DNA of 64,000 nucleotides from Mesostigma viride (GCA_009746045.1 RPFO01001598.1:351001-415000); one strand, 5' to 3'. Positions 12,401-22,495 are shown, numbered from the stretch's first letter. The notes: a model not told the origin generated them from the letters alone. Numbers and translations: made by a program.

Positions 12401-13515
12401 CGAGACACGAGGTGTGTGCGAGGGTTTATTGAGAAACAAGGCACGCATGAGGGTTTATTTACAAAAATGTGTGTGCGAGGGTTTATTGAGACACGAGGCG
12501 TGTGCGAGGGTCTACTGAGACACGATGTGTTCGCGAGGGTTTATGAGGGACACACGTCTACATGAGGAATTCTGCAAGGACATGTCCCTTAGCATGCATG
12601 GGTGAGCGCACGGAGAAACCAGTCACTCACTCCTTAAGCTGGCAAACATACGGCTAGCACTGTGTCTATAGGCCGCAAGGCCTGTACTTGGAGTGTAGAA
12701 TTAATATTGCAGGCAAAACTGGGAAGCGGCTACACCACAGCAAGCCTTGCACGACATGATCACTGAAGCCCCTAGAGAGTTTCTAAACTTACCGGGTTTT
12801 GCGTGATGATGGCACTGGTCGAGCAGTCATCCGTGCCATTGTATTCCGGCTCTATGACGATGACGTCATTATTTCTTGTGTGCCTGAAGCATTTGGTGGC
12901 AGATCCAGGGGCAAGTTTTGCACAGCAATAAGTGCAGCCCCCCAAAACTACAAAAACTTCCCTGTGCTATCGCGTCATTGGATGCTTGCTTGTGCACCGC
13001 CATCCACAAAGCAATTCCATGTCAATCGCGACGGCTATGGTTGCTGCCAGAGAGCTGTATGGTACGTTGCGCGGATCCACGTGTTTCCAGTCACGAAGCG
13101 CTTCGTACTATCTAAAGAAACTGTGCTGAGCACCACGCGCATAGCTAAGTGACGTTGCCTAGAAGCCTTCTATACTAGTCGCTACGAAACGGCGCTGCAA
13201 CGTCCGTCGCGTTAAAAGATGCAAGTAAATAAAACTGCGAGGGTCGGACATCTCAATTACTGCAGCACCCCTGGCAAGCATAACCGCGTACCATTCAAAG
13301 CAGCCTCCGTGGCCAAAGATGCGGTAGCGAACCCTTGCACTCCCGGTAGTCAAAGGCAAGAGAATGTTAAGGTCGCTAAGCCATGGTGCGGCGGCTTCGC
13401 ATTCCTCGATTTCAAGCTGCACCCCTGCTGCAAAACTCCCGCCAAAGCTAATGAAAAACAATACAAACCCGGCAGCAACAGGCAGCTGCGGGCGGATGCC
13501 CGCAAGTCGCATCAT
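41..13515 (-). CDS. GP210: gp210/NUP210-like nuclear pore membrane glycoprotein, 5' part, 11 exons (3' end beyond window)
   Basis: Large luminal nucleoporin of the nuclear-envelope pore membrane. Exons (minus): 13515-13292, 12883-12793, 11392-11225, 10352-10194, 8783-8558, 7604-7012, 6952-6576, 5184-4973, 4349-4210, 3243-3132, 2103-41. The joined length, 4365 nt, is an exact 1455 codons. The start is the first Met of a signal-peptide-like segment ([21 protein letters not shown]). Family landmarks are SDLNILLP, then GGCFEW, then [14 protein letters not shown] across exons 1-2; [20 protein letters not shown] in exon 3; [13 protein letters not shown] in exon 4; a Big_2-like Ig fold ([20 protein letters not shown]) at the start of exon 6; [18 protein letters not shown] in exons 8-9; QLRGGPE in exon 11. 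Exon 11 (2.06 kb) carries low-complexity Ser/Ala inserts. The last exon ends at a GTGAGT donor, so the C-terminal domains and the membrane span lie outside. The exon 6/7 junction (59-nt intron, GTGATT donor) is the least certain join. The identity is recalled family homology, strong along the whole length. Confidence 0.88.
2188..2742. repeat. 22-bp minisatellite, about 25 copies
   Basis: Tandem 22-bp unit containing GTCCACTACTGTCCGTAGGC, with C/T variants (CCGTAG or CTGTAG, GCGTCC or GTGTCC). It fills most of intron 10 of the gp210-like gene. The flanks on both sides carry the same GGGTGCAGAGATTAG motif, at 2173 and 2745, so the array seems to have expanded inside a short duplicated segment. 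Confidence 0.95.
3479..3700. mobile_element. Tc1/mariner-type MITE, copy 1
   Basis: A 222-bp element flanked by TA on both sides. Its ends are inverted: left CAGTCATTCACG..., right ...CGTGAATGACTG. The inverted repeat continues through CTTAAGTTGGGT for roughly 30 bp. There is no coding capacity. It lies in intron 9 of the gp210-like gene. CAGT ends and a TA target are typical of the Tc1/mariner/pogo group; that class is an inference from the ends only. Confidence 0.75.
4428..4562. repeat. 27-bp tandem repeat, about 4-5 copies
   Basis: Unit includes GGGGTGGTACTACTATAAAT followed by ATACCAT, with single-base variants. It lies in intron 8 of the gp210-like gene, just upstream (in gene direction) of exon 9. 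Confidence 0.85.
6205..6435. repeat. (CACACG)n hexanucleotide microsatellite
   Basis: About 230 bp of nearly perfect ACGCAC/CACACG, followed at 6444-6545 by an irregular CATGCACGC 9-mer array. It lies in intron 7 of the gp210-like gene. Alternating purine-pyrimidine sequence of this length could adopt Z-DNA; this is inference from composition. The open frames across it are a by-product of the repeat. Confidence 0.97.
7818..8016. repeat. C-rich polypyrimidine tract (CCCCCT/CCCTCC)
   Basis: Roughly 200 bp of imperfect CCCCTCC units in intron 5 of the gp210-like gene. The purine-rich strand is the transcribed-sense strand. The proline-rich open frames here are artefacts of composition. Confidence 0.9.
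8811..9262. repeat. 83-bp tandem repeat, about 5 copies
   Basis: The phrase GGTGGCAA(G/C)GAT recurs at 8826, 8909, 8992, 9075 and, degraded, 9158, an exact 83-bp step. Each unit is purine-rich (GAAAGAGAAGAAAGGGATAAA). It lies in intron 4 of the gp210-like gene, just upstream (in gene direction) of exon 5. The left copies are most alike and the right edge decays. Confidence 0.93.
11085..11251. repeat. 47-bp tandem repeat carrying the exon-3 splice donor of gp210
   Basis: On the minus strand the real donor, ...CTACGTCCAG|GTGGGCG at 11225/11224, is repeated at 47-bp steps: CTACGTGCAG|GTGGGGG and CATGCAG|GTGGGGG, plus a degenerate fourth copy. Plus-strand CCACCTG occurs at 11127, 11174 and 11221. 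The array starts inside the coding exon and runs into the intron. Confidence 0.9.
11440..12092. repeat. (GGGGGGAAAGGAA)n 13-mer array
   Basis: About 650 bp of a 12-13-bp purine unit (G5-6 AAAGGAA) in intron 2 of the gp210-like gene. In the gene's sense it is a long polypyrimidine tract ending about 50 nt before the exon-3 acceptor at 11393. A second array, of about 31-bp GAGGGTTTATTGAGA-type units, follows at 12355-12550. Confidence 0.95.
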
Positions 13516-13774
13516 TTTAATAATCTAAATCATCGAAGGAATTGCCTATGCTTGGCAATTTTCTCAGGTAATTTCAGTGCTGCCATGAACACGGTCGTAG
13601 GACGTAGTGTCGACTTTCTGTATTCACGCGCGCGAATGCAAGTTCCAAGGATTGGTGCCCACGCCATCCCCAGTGGCCAAATACACTGTTCAGTATTTCG
13701 CAGGCTGGCCACTGGCCACTTGCCAGTCAGTTGGATCCCACGCCGCACATGAGCAGCAGAGAGTCAGCACTCAG
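13516..13774 (-). promoter_or_regulatory. 5' flank of the gp210-like gene
   Basis: About 260 bp between the gp210 start codon and a MITE. It should contain the promoter and 5' UTR. I see no convincing TATA box or other site, so this is placement only. Confidence 0.25.
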
Positions 13775-14008
13775 CAGGTCATTCACGCCTTAAGTTGGGT
13801 TGGCTTAAGTTGTGTTCACGCCGTAAGTTGGATCGAATAAGATTTCGGCATTCTTGGCAAACGGAGTTCAGAATAGTATGTTTTAGTATCTTTAGTTCAA
13901 ATTAGTAAAATTTAGTAGAATCATTCAAGCCTTAAGTTGCGTTCACGCCTTTAGTTGGTGGGTTGACCCCTCCAAAACCTCGAACCCAACTTAAGGCGTG
14001 AATGACTG
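13775..14008. mobile_element. Tc1/mariner-type MITE, copy 2
   Basis: Same family as the element at 3479-3700. The right end, ...AACTTAAGGCGTGAATGACTG followed by TA, is intact. The left end is slightly decayed (CAGGTCATTCACGCC). It includes the same internal GTATGTTTTAGTAT motif. It sits just upstream of the gp210-like gene. Confidence 0.7.
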
Positions 14009-14416
14009 TACTCTACATCGGCCGAGGGCGAGTACTATGTACCGGTATGTACATAATCAAGTAACGTGCGTGTTTGCAACTTGCCCGTTGACGTTGGCGT
14101 TTATGGTCTGTGTATGCCAAACAAGTTATTTCTGCCCACATTGGTGTCAACACACACCCTGGATGTCTGGCACGTGTAACCCTCTCACGTCTTACTCATC
14201 ACTCCAATGGTATGTCCGGGCACACTGGAGCCGCCTTACTGCCGCTCGCCTCAGTCCCCTCCCCCAAACTCACCAGAGATCTTCCTTGGTACTGGGCTCG
14301 TATATGGCAAGGCTATATGGCACTTAAACTGACCCGACCGGACCGCCTACTATTCCCCACACTACGTGAGGAAGTTGCACGCCAACCCCTAGTCTTTAAT
14401 GATATATACCTCAACC

Positions 14417-14732
14417 CCCTTAATTAATAAGCTCGTGCTCCCGTTGGGGAGGCACGGAGCACCGAAGTGCACAACAGGACCGAAGTGCCCTGTTTGTGCA
14501 CAACAGGGAGAATTAAAGGGCGGAGACCCCCCTTCTCCTTCATGCCATCTCGAGGCATGCCACAGCTGCAATCGGACATGTGATAGACGATCCGGCAAGT
14601 TCTATGGGTGCAATAAGACCCATGTAAGCATATCATAACAAGGAGTGTGAGCATGAGTAATCGGATCAATGCCAGGACGTAGCATGGCTGTACAAGGGCT
14701 AAGCTATAAGGCTCATAACCTATTGGCATGCA
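14417..14732 (-). mobile_element. 3' UTR fragment of an ORF1-only retroelement
   Basis: Read on the minus strand it ends in a stem-loop (GTGCCTCCCCAACGGGAGCAC) and an AT-rich TTAATTAAGG tail. The interior matches 25300-25512 plus 27389-27600, where the same 3' UTR adjoins an ORF1-like C-terminus. It abuts a LINE fragment at about 14733. Confidence 0.6.
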
Positions 14733-14814
14733 CTCGAAGGACCTGGGCGAGCACCGCAAGCGAATCCTCTTCAAGGTCCTGGTCCTCACGGTGCTCACCT
14801 ACTATGGCGCCGAG

Positions 14815-16126
14815 CCGGGTTGGCAAATACGGGTACGGGGTATAATACGCGGACCTAAAATACGCGTATTATACGTGGGGGGTGTAAAATACGCGGCGGT
14901 AAAATACGCGACAGTTTTTGTGGTCCAATTGTCAGTCACCCAATTAGCACGCTCCTTGATGATGGTCATGCAGTTATTGCAACTGAAATTTGGTGTATAT
15001 GCTTATTTATTAACATCTTCCATTAATTTATGCCCTGCAATCCTATCTGATTATGATTTGTTAAATGCTGGGGGGAGCAGACTGCAACGGGAACTGTAAG
15101 GAATCAATTAATTAGTTAATTGTAAGGAAAGCCATCCACTATATAATGCATGAGAGGACATAAGACACAACTAAGGACCATGCTCTCAAGGATCCCACAA
15201 CAAGCTCCTTTGTACTGGATCATGCCGGCCACCATCTGCTTGAAAGAGGCGCTCTCAGCCGCATTGAAGGCAATGCCGTTCTCGATAAAAAATTCGGCAG
15301 CCCGCAGCTGGACACCTTGTTCGTCGACGGGAACCAGCCATTTGGTGATGCTCAGCTGGCCTTTGCTGGGAACCGACGACAAGACAGCCGGCGCAGCCCC
15401 TCCCATCTCCGCCATTGCCCTGTTCAAATTGTGATGCTTCTTGGCGTCTGACCTCTGCAACTTGTTGTTAGCAATCCTGAAAAACCTGCTCCGGATATTC
15501 GGTGGGATTTTGTCGCAGGGTAACATCCCTTCCCCTGCGATTCCGGCAAAGTGTGCACGGACTCGGAATACTCTGATTGGCCCCGCCTTGTAGGAGAAGT
15601 TCTTGTTGCAAAATGAGCAGAACATCCTCGACACATACTGCGTTGTGTTACTAACAGCATCTGTGACTGCTTCTTTCTTCTCGACAACGAAATCCCATTT
15701 AGGCCCTTTCTTCGGCATGGCTGCAAATCGAAAATGGCTGCACACTATCGCACAGTCGCACTGGCCTCGTTGTCGCTATATTGCATTACACCGTCAGTAG
15801 CACAGCTGGCATTTGCTGGCATTATGCGTTATGCACCTAGTCCTAGCTGTCTCCTACCGGCCAAAGATTTTGCAAGCCTTGCGCTTTATGGAAAGAACTG
15901 TACGCATCTACTTCTAGTAGTATAAAAATCTCAAATGTGCAGTGAACGCGCCGCGCCCAGAACCTGGGCACCGCGCCAGTGCCCGCTGCATGCCCGCTGG
16001 TACCCCCGAAAAATTCTAAGTCCAAACCGCGTATTCTGAAGTAAAGTACGCGTATATACGGCGGAGGCCTTCAGTGTACGTTTTCCCGTATTTTTGCGGC
16101 TCCGTACGGCGTACTGACCAACCCGG
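14815..16126 (-). mobile_element. hAT-type DNA transposon with 8-bp target duplication, nested in a LINE
   Basis: Terminal inverted repeats begin CCGGGTTGG at 14815 and end CCAACCCGG at 16126, with partial identity inward (ATACGGGTACGG against GTACGCCGTACGG). Both ends are flanked by the identical 8-mer GCGCCGAG (14807-14814 and 16127-16134), the target-duplication size of the hAT superfamily. The duplicated bases belong to the interrupted LINE. The interior encodes a hAT transposase fragment on the minus strand. At 1312 bp it is too short for a full transposase (usually 600-800 aa). Confidence 0.88.
15116..15718 (-). pseudogene. hAT transposase N-terminal fragment with BED-type zinc finger
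   Basis: About 200 codons from an internal Met (MPKKGPKWDFV). A CSFCNKNF knuckle with downstream His/Cys (RAHFAGIAG..GMLPC) is the plant hAT BED-finger layout. AAEFFIENGIAFNAAESASF matches the conserved stretch that follows the finger in hAT transposases. The DDE-like catalytic part and C-terminal dimerisation region are missing, so it cannot be autonomous. The minus orientation is opposite to the host LINE. Confidence 0.75.
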
Positions 16127-16721
16127 GCGCCGAGGCATGTCCAGACGCTCACGGACACGCTCGCCATGTGCACGGCTGAACGGCACGGTAACCAGGATGC
16201 TCCGCCAGGCCCTGATCGAACGTAGGGTTTTCCACACATGCATAGCGCTAGGTCTTTAGAATCTTTGTACCAGGGTATGCCTCGCATTTCGGACGAGATT
16301 AGACAGCGTAGGATAGAATTCGTAGGACATCTTGCTTGCTCGCACCAGTCAGGTAGACACCGACCTCGGTCTGGCCGCCCCCACTAGCGGCTTGAATGGC
16401 CGGCAGCCAGGGCGGCATATCCTGACCTGGCCTGGCCCCACCAATTAAGGACATTCCTAGAAAGATGGGTAAACATGCGGCATGACCTATCCACAGCAGT
16501 TGCTGGCCGACCTAGTGGTCCCAGCCCCGTTTGAACATCGCATTCACTCCCTCTCTCTTGCTTCCAAGGTCGCCTGCTATGCAGAACAACTGAACAAGAA
16601 GAGGTGGAAGACGATTGTCCACTGGCTCACACCGGCCAGCGCCTGTGGGCAAGCCCCCCCCCCCCCAAGAGGAAGGGGCGCTTTGCTGAGTAGAGTAGCT
16701 AGGGTTTTCTAGATTAGTAGG

Positions 16722-17116
16722 CCCTTTCCACATTCGTCAGTTCCGGGGGAGTTAGGGTCCTGATTCAGTCGGTTCCGGAACTAGAGGTTTCCACATTTGA
16801 CCGTCCAATTAGAAATTTAATTGGATATGACCGCTAATTCGACCGGAACTGGGGTGGAACTCCTGGAACTCGAAAAAAGCAGTTCCGGCCAGTTCCAGTC
16901 AGAATTAGGGTCAAGAAAGGTAGGTCGAGTTGTTGAAACCGGCGGGGAAAGCGCCAGGACGGTACGGATCGGATCTGGTTGTGGAAAGGAGGTCCCGATC
17001 AATTCACGGCTAATATTTATTATTCGCTGCGCCGAATTAGACCTCGAGCCTGGAACTGCGGTCCGGACCAATCCGAGTCCTCCTAATTCGCGCGTATTCG
17101 TCACCATATGTGGAAA
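16722..17116. mobile_element. Small non-autonomous element with CCTTTCCACAT inverted ends
   Basis: About 395 bp interrupting the 3' end of the LINE copy: LINE-like sequence (TTTTCTAGATTAG) stops before it and resumes after (CTTAGTAGAGTTAG). The ends are inverted: CCTTTCCACATTCG and ATATGTGGAAAGG. Internally GGTTCCGGAACT-like palindromes recur. There is no ORF of note. Superfamily not recognised. Confidence 0.5.
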
Positions 17117-17302
17117 GGCTCTTAGATGATATAGCTTAGTAGAGTTAGATTAGTTCGGTTTCGCGGCTTTGTCCACCTCCATCCATCCAGCAAGGGAATA
17201 TGTGCTACATGATCTCCCAACGGAGTCGATCATGTTATAATTTAATTTATTAATTTATTTAATTTAAGCTAAGCCAAGCTAAGGCTTCAGTATTAGTATC
17301 AA

Positions 17303-19995
17303 GGAGACAACCAACGCAGGCCAGAAATCGGGAGAATCCGGACCATGGTAGCTCGAGCCTGCCGTTATCTTGTCCGCGTTTTCGAGTCGTTCAGGATGAT
17401 GAATATGAATGGAGATGGAAAGGTGTAGCCTTGTGCATTGAAGTTAAGGCTTAGTATGGCGGGTTCGTCGTTCTCCCCTGGTGGGCCAGCAGGCATCCTT
17501 GGCCCTTGCCACTTTTAACACCCGCACATTGCTAGATGACGACCATAGCTGCCGGATCGAGGAGCTAGTCGCATTTTGCATTGAGCATCGTGTATCTATA
17601 TCATCACTCTCTCCTTTCCCACACAGCAAAATATGGTGTTGTTCTTTCTCAGTTACATCGTTTTTCCCGTCTTTGTTCTTATCGTGTTGATTTCATCACG
17701 ACTCTTGTTGAGCTCTTGCAGCGTTTATTGGTCAAAGACTATGACCGAGCCATTATGCTCCGTCAAGTCCGATGTTTTTTGCAACGTCACCCACATCTGT
17801 TCGGTGCTGCCCCTTGGCACAAGCTCTACAAACAGGTCGTGGACCGGCTGGATCGCATAGTATCTCCGCACATCTGAACCCTGTGATGCCAGATCTCCTT
17901 TGCGGCCGTTCCGAGCTTGGCACTGGATTCGTTGTCCACATCGTCGCGTCGCTGCCGCAACACGATGTTTTCTGGCATCCGCGGGCTTTTGGTTCCCGCC
18001 GCACATTTGAAAGTGCTGTCCTCCGGCTTTTTGCCTTTGCACCGTGTGCAGTTCTTGGACGTTTGGAATCATGGCATGGCTAACGTGATGACTGACTAGC
18101 TAGACCTTTTCAGTGGTTTTCCATTTGCGGGTATTTCCTCGTAAATGGTGGGAGAGCGATCGCAGCAACTGGTGCTCACCACTAGACACTCCCGGCCAGT
18201 TAGGCTAGAAACACACGCCCTGATCAAGCATGCTGTTTCCGGCCCCACCGTCTAGGTCATCTAGTCGCTCCACACGTAAGCCAGCCATAATTTCAATGCA
18301 CAAGGATACACATTTCCATCACCATTCATCTTCATCATCCTGAACGACTCAAAAACGCGGAAAAGATAACGGCAGGCTCGAGCTACCATGGTCCGGATTC
18401 TCCCGATTTCTGGCCTGCGCTGGTTGTCTCTTTGATATTAGGCGTCCAGGAACACCGCCGCACGGTGCCACTTGGCCTGGTGAGCACTGCTCGCTTGGCG
18501 GGTGGCTGGCGGTTTTACTTCGCTGGCAGCGGTACGCCTGGCCAAGGTGGTGTTGGTCTTTTGTGTTCGCCGCTGGCAGTTGCTAGCCTCAGCACGCTTA
18601 AGTTTCTAACCCCACGCCTTATGGTAGCACATTTCACCTCTGTCGAGGGGCGGTCTAAACACCACCTCACGGTGGGGGTGGGCTATGCACCCCACAGCTG
18701 TGGTCTAACTGTGCGTTTATTGCTGCCATTCGCCGACTGTATGAGGGCTCACAGGCAGTAGTGCGGACTGCGGAGGGCACTACTCCACCATTCCCCCTTC
18801 ACCACGGGGTGTGGCAAGGTTGTGTCCTGTCCCCATACCTGTTCATTATTGTCGTGGATCACGTCATGCGCCGGGCACGTGCACGCTTTACTGCTCTTAA
18901 GGGGTTCGAGCCAGGCTTGGACATCCTTAACGTGAAAGAGCACGGCGGGGTTAGACCTGGTTACCGCCTTGCCGACCTGATTTATGCGGAGGATACCACC
19001 CTCATCGAGAGCCCCGAGCACATTCAGACCTGGCTGGACTGCCTGGGCCTGGAGGCGCGGGCGGCCGGTGGGGCTGGAGATTAGTGTCAAAACTGAGGCG
19101 ATGGTGATAGGGGCATCCAGTAAACCACCGCTGCCGCGCCTGCTCGACGGGACGGAGGTCCCGTTCCGCGACCGCTTCAAGCTGTTGGGGAGCTGGCTTC
19201 CTGACACCGCCGACGATGTGGACACCCGCATCGGCCTTGCCTGGGCCAAGCTCCGTTCGCTCACACCTTACTGGCGCTCGAAGGGCCTGGACGGGCACCG
19301 CAAGCGCATGCTCTTCAAGGTCCTCGTCCTCACGGTGCTCACGTATGGCGCCGAGGCGTGGACCCTCCCACCCAAATTGGCAGCTCGGCTCGACGGCACA
19401 GTTTACAGGATGCTCCGGCAGGTCCTTAACGTAGGTTTTTCCGAGCGTCCGTCATCAGAGTCTTTGTATCATGGCATGCCTCGTGTTTCGGACGAGATTA
19501 GGCAGCGTAGGATAGCATTTGTAGGACACCTTGCCCGCACCAGCCAGGTCGACACCACCCTTGGTCTGGCCGGCCCCCAGCGGCTTGGCCAGCCAGGGCG
19601 GCACATTCTGACCTGGCCTGGCCCCGCGGACATTCCCAAAAGGGTAGGGAAACCTGTCACCAACTACGTTCAGATGTTGCTGGACGACCTAGTGGTCCCA
19701 GCCCGCCGGCCAGTTTGAGCACCGCATCCACTCTCTCTCCCGTCTTTGGACTGCCATGCAGGACAAGACGCGGTGGAAGAAGATTGTCAAGGCGCACACG
19801 CCCGACCCTGTGGGCAAGCCACCTCCCCCCAAGCGGAGGAGGCGTTTTCAGTTGATGAGTAGTGTAGTTAGGATTTTCTAGATAGAGTTAGGATAGTCCG
19901 ATCACGCGGCTTCCTCCACCCCATCCATCATGAAATATGTGCTACATGACCCCCCCACGGAGGCATGTTATAATTTAATTTAATTTAATTTTAAT
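17303..19995 (+). mobile_element. APE-type LINE, internally deleted and interrupted
   Basis: 5' part from CAAGGAGACAACCAACGCAG. At about 17505 the frame gives LALATFNTRTLLDDD, the first motif of APE-type endonucleases; after an insertion (17606-18432) it continues ILGVQEHRRT and GVGLLCSP. A deletion then joins the endonuclease to the second half of the reverse transcriptase (GVWQGCVLSPYLFIIVVDHV), with the catalytic YADD changed to YAED at about 18985. The C-terminal region (GHLARTSQVDTTLG, WPGPADIPKR) ends near 19860. The 3' UTR has a stem-loop and a (TTTAA)n tail to 19995. Non-functional. Confidence 0.85.
17606..18432. mobile_element. Insertion in the LINE: RT-like fragment plus inverted 5' repeat
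   Basis: Splits the LINE endonuclease frame between IEHRVSI and LGVQEHRR. The right end (18260-18432) is the reverse complement of the LINE's own 5' segment at 17303-17480. The left part has an open frame with QLHRFSRLCSYRVDF and later LVKDYDRAIMLRQVRCFL, which recalls the post-catalytic thumb region of some reverse transcriptases (Penelope-like or similar). The assignment is weak. Possible 6-bp flanking match ATATCA/ATATTA. Confidence 0.4.
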
Positions 19996-20788
19996 GGCGG
20001 GTTGTGTACAGCGTAACTAGCGGTGCACACGTGTGACTAGTAGTTATGATGGTGGCACAGCTAGCTAGGCAAACATTCTAGGCATGGCTGCTGCAGGGCG
20101 GCAGTGACTACCAATGAACTGAATACACTGCTAATTAATAAGGCCGAAAGCGAGCGAACTGCGGGGGCATAGTAGTACAGTCGGTATAGTACCCGCGTGT
20201 ACCGACTCAGTGCTGATTACTATGTCATACATGTAACTTCCGGTGAAATGGGTGTTTTTTTTTTTTTTTTTTCCATATACCAGTTAAGTTAACCCAGGTA
20301 TGCCACAAATAGCCAAACACCTAGTTGTGCCTAAATTGGGGTGCCCGCATTAATAAGGCGCGCCCTGCGACCAGTACCTGGAACTTACTATCCACCTATC
20401 GTTAGCGGCATGAGCTAATGGGTCCACGTAGAGAGACCGTACTTTATTTTCAAGTTTTAGCCTCTGATTTTGGTCAGTAACAATGTCAGAGTCTTTTGAG
20501 TATCAGGTCCGTACTATTCCGTCACCCGAACTACGTACTACCTAGAAAGAGCTGTATGGATCTATGCTTGTAAAAACGACGGGGAGTTCGATCATTCCGC
20601 GATGTCGTTTTGAGGATTAGGGAAAGGTGCATCTGAACTCCGAAGCAGAGCCCCTGCTTTTTGGTTCGGATTGATGATGACTAGGTAGGTGCCGACGACC
20701 AGGGAAATTGTAAAGCAGTCGGCAGAAGCCACCTCGCGGTCTGTCCGCCATCTCTGCCCTCGGGTATTTGTCGTCTCAGCCCGGAAAC
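19996..20788. other. Non-coding interval with 5' flank of the YbaB gene
   Basis: No credible coding sequence. Contains a poly-T run (about 20253-20271). The promoter and 5' UTR of the YbaB/EbfC gene should lie in the last few hundred bases; I see no clear TATA box. Confidence 0.4.
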
Positions 20789-21481
20789 ATGGCGATCGCG
20801 ATGTCGGCTGCCCTAAATGTTCCTACTACGGGCCTGCGGCCTGCTCTGCAAGTGTCCAGCGCCCGGCCGCTCCGATGCCGTGCGCCGATGAGGACGCAGC
20901 AGCCTCGACGGGTTGTGGTTCCCATGGCCCTGTTTGGAGGCGGCGGGGATGCCTCGGCCGAGGAGGAAAAGAAGAAGATGGGAATGTTTGGCAACATGCA
21001 AGGTCTATTTGAGACAGTTAAGAAGGCACAACAGGTCGTTCAGGTGGAGGCCATCAAAGTCCAGAAGGAGTTGGCTGAGGCCGAGTTTGAGGGGTACGTT
21101 CCGAAGAATTCCGCAAGTCGTGTACAAAGCATGCTTGTTTTGTTTTCTTCCTTGCCAATGACTTCGTAAGCATAGCGTGCCTGCTCTTTTCCGTGAGATT
21201 GAGACGCGAATGCATGTTTGCATCCCGTCGTCACGGTCCACAGGTACTCCGAGGATGAATTGGTCAAGGTGGTTCTGTCTGGGAACCAGGAGATCAAGAG
21301 CACGGACATCACGGAGGCAGCCATGGCCAAGGGCGCCGAGGAACTCTCTAAGAGCGTCACAGAGGCGTACGCGGATGCTCACAAGAAGAGCGTCATGGCG
21401 ATGAAGGACCGGATGAAGGACCTCGCCAGCAGCCTCGGCCTGCCGCCATCACTCTCTGGCCTTTCGAACCCACCCAACTAA
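20789..21481 (+). CDS. Plastid YbaB/EbfC family nucleoid-associated protein
   Basis: Small DNA-binding protein expected in chloroplast nucleoids. Two exons, 20789-21093 and 21244-21481, joined GG|GTACGT...CAG|G, give 180 aa. Residues about 1-50 are rich in Ser/Ala/Arg and end near PRRVVVPMALFGGGG, like a plastid transit peptide (inference). The mature part follows the bacterial YbaB pattern: MFGNMQGLFETVKKAQQVVQ helix, a short beta strand (FEGYSEDELVKVVLSGNQEI), then ITEAAMAKGAEELSKSVTEA and the C-terminal helix AHKKSVMAMKDRMKDLASSL ending LGLPPSLSGLSNPPN, as in plant plastid homologues. The first ATG in frame was chosen; an in-frame TTG 21 nt upstream is not needed. Compact, without repeats, unlike its neighbours. 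Confidence 0.93.
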
Positions 21482-22010
21482 AGCTTTGGGATGAAAGTGG
21501 CGATGCCGGATACATGTTAGCTAGGCGGGTTTAGCCTGTATGGCACACCGAAGGGTTTGAAAGGAGACCAAGTAAATAGTTGACAACTGCGCAACGTTTT
21601 TCAAAGGGTGGGAAGAGTGAATGAGGTCCGCCTTTGTGCATTTGGCGCCTACAGCGGCCGGATTTTTTGTGTTTTCCTGCGGCATTTATAGCTGTCCTTA
21701 AATTGGATTTGCGTTGCTGCAAGGGAGGGTGCCAGGTGGGTGAAAAGGCAATTTTTTTTCATTAAGCAGAGGTTATGACGTGTGTCATTCGATCTCTGCT
21801 TGAAGTAGTGGCTGCAATGGGAAGCCACTGGTCATAGCCAGCTGATAGTTTAAAGAATATTCTTCGGCAGGATCAAGGTGTTGAAAACAAACAGAAGCTC
21901 ATCATAAGCTTTGTAAAATGATTAATAAACAATCGTCCATGCATGCATGTGATGTTGCCATCCAACTATAGATTTATGCCAATGCAGTTGTGAGCGTCCA
22001 TGTTTCCAGG
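21482..22010. other. 3' flank of the YbaB gene
   Basis: AT-richer non-coding sequence with an ATTAATAAAC polyadenylation-like motif near 21918. No gene seen. A short piece related to LINE 3' ends (ACCGGTAGAATTGTTTG) begins at about 22015. Confidence 0.35.
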
Positions 22011-22059
22011 ATAGATAGAATAGAACCGGTAGAATTGTTTGTCCATCCATTTATTCAAT

Positions 22060-22495
22060 CACCAGCACCATTAAGCAGCGGCGCCTGCAGCTCGTAGGGC
22101 ACCTAGCTCGCACCAACCAGGTAGACACCTCACGTGGCCCCCCCGCGGGACTGCGACCAGCCCAGCCTGGCCGGCACCTCCTGACGTGGGCCGGGCCCCG
22201 TGATGTTAGACGCCGCAAGGCCCGCACATTCAAAGGACAGCTAGTAGAGGACATGGGGGGCCTAGGCCTCTCCGTGATTTGGAAAAAGATGATGGACAAG
22301 GCCAAGTGGGCCCAGGTCATAGAGGACAACGAGCCCCCCCCCGTGGGGAAGCGCCCGCGTGTGCAAACCCGCGGGAGGCACGCCAGACAGCCCCCCTAGG
22401 GTATAGAGTAGATGTTGATAGCTTTAGATAGATGTTGTAGGTAGCTGTTGTAGATAGATTAGACCGGTAGGACTGTTTGCACCCATCCATCCATC
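22060..22495 (+). mobile_element. 5'-truncated LINE 3' end (second LINE family)
   Basis: Encodes the C-terminus TSTIKQRRLQLVGHLARTNQ...WPGPRDV-like (LLTWAGPRDVRRRKAR) to a stop near 22399, then a 3' UTR ending in ACCGGTAGGACTGTTTGCAC and (CATC)n. The protein start matches the end of the LINE at 22500-24770. Confidence 0.75.

Larger units (their letters stand above)
14733..17280 (+). mobile_element. 5'-truncated LINE copy, split by a hAT element and a small TIR element
   Basis: Bases 14733-14814 encode HRKRILFKVLVLTVLTYYGAE, and the reading resumes at 16127 (AACGGCACGGTAACCAGGAT...). It matches the C-terminal reverse-transcriptase/connection region of the LINE at 18433-19995. The stretch 16260-16700 corresponds to SLYQGMPRISDEIRQRRIEF and the terminal basic region. 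The 3' end at 17200-17280 has the CTCCCAACGGAG stem-loop and a (TTTAA)n-type tail. Several frameshifts make it a pseudogene. Confidence 0.75.

Noticed and set aside
11388-12448. Pro/Phe/Ser-rich frames of 276 and 337 codons on minus
   Set aside because: Arise from the purine 13-mer array in gp210 intron 2.
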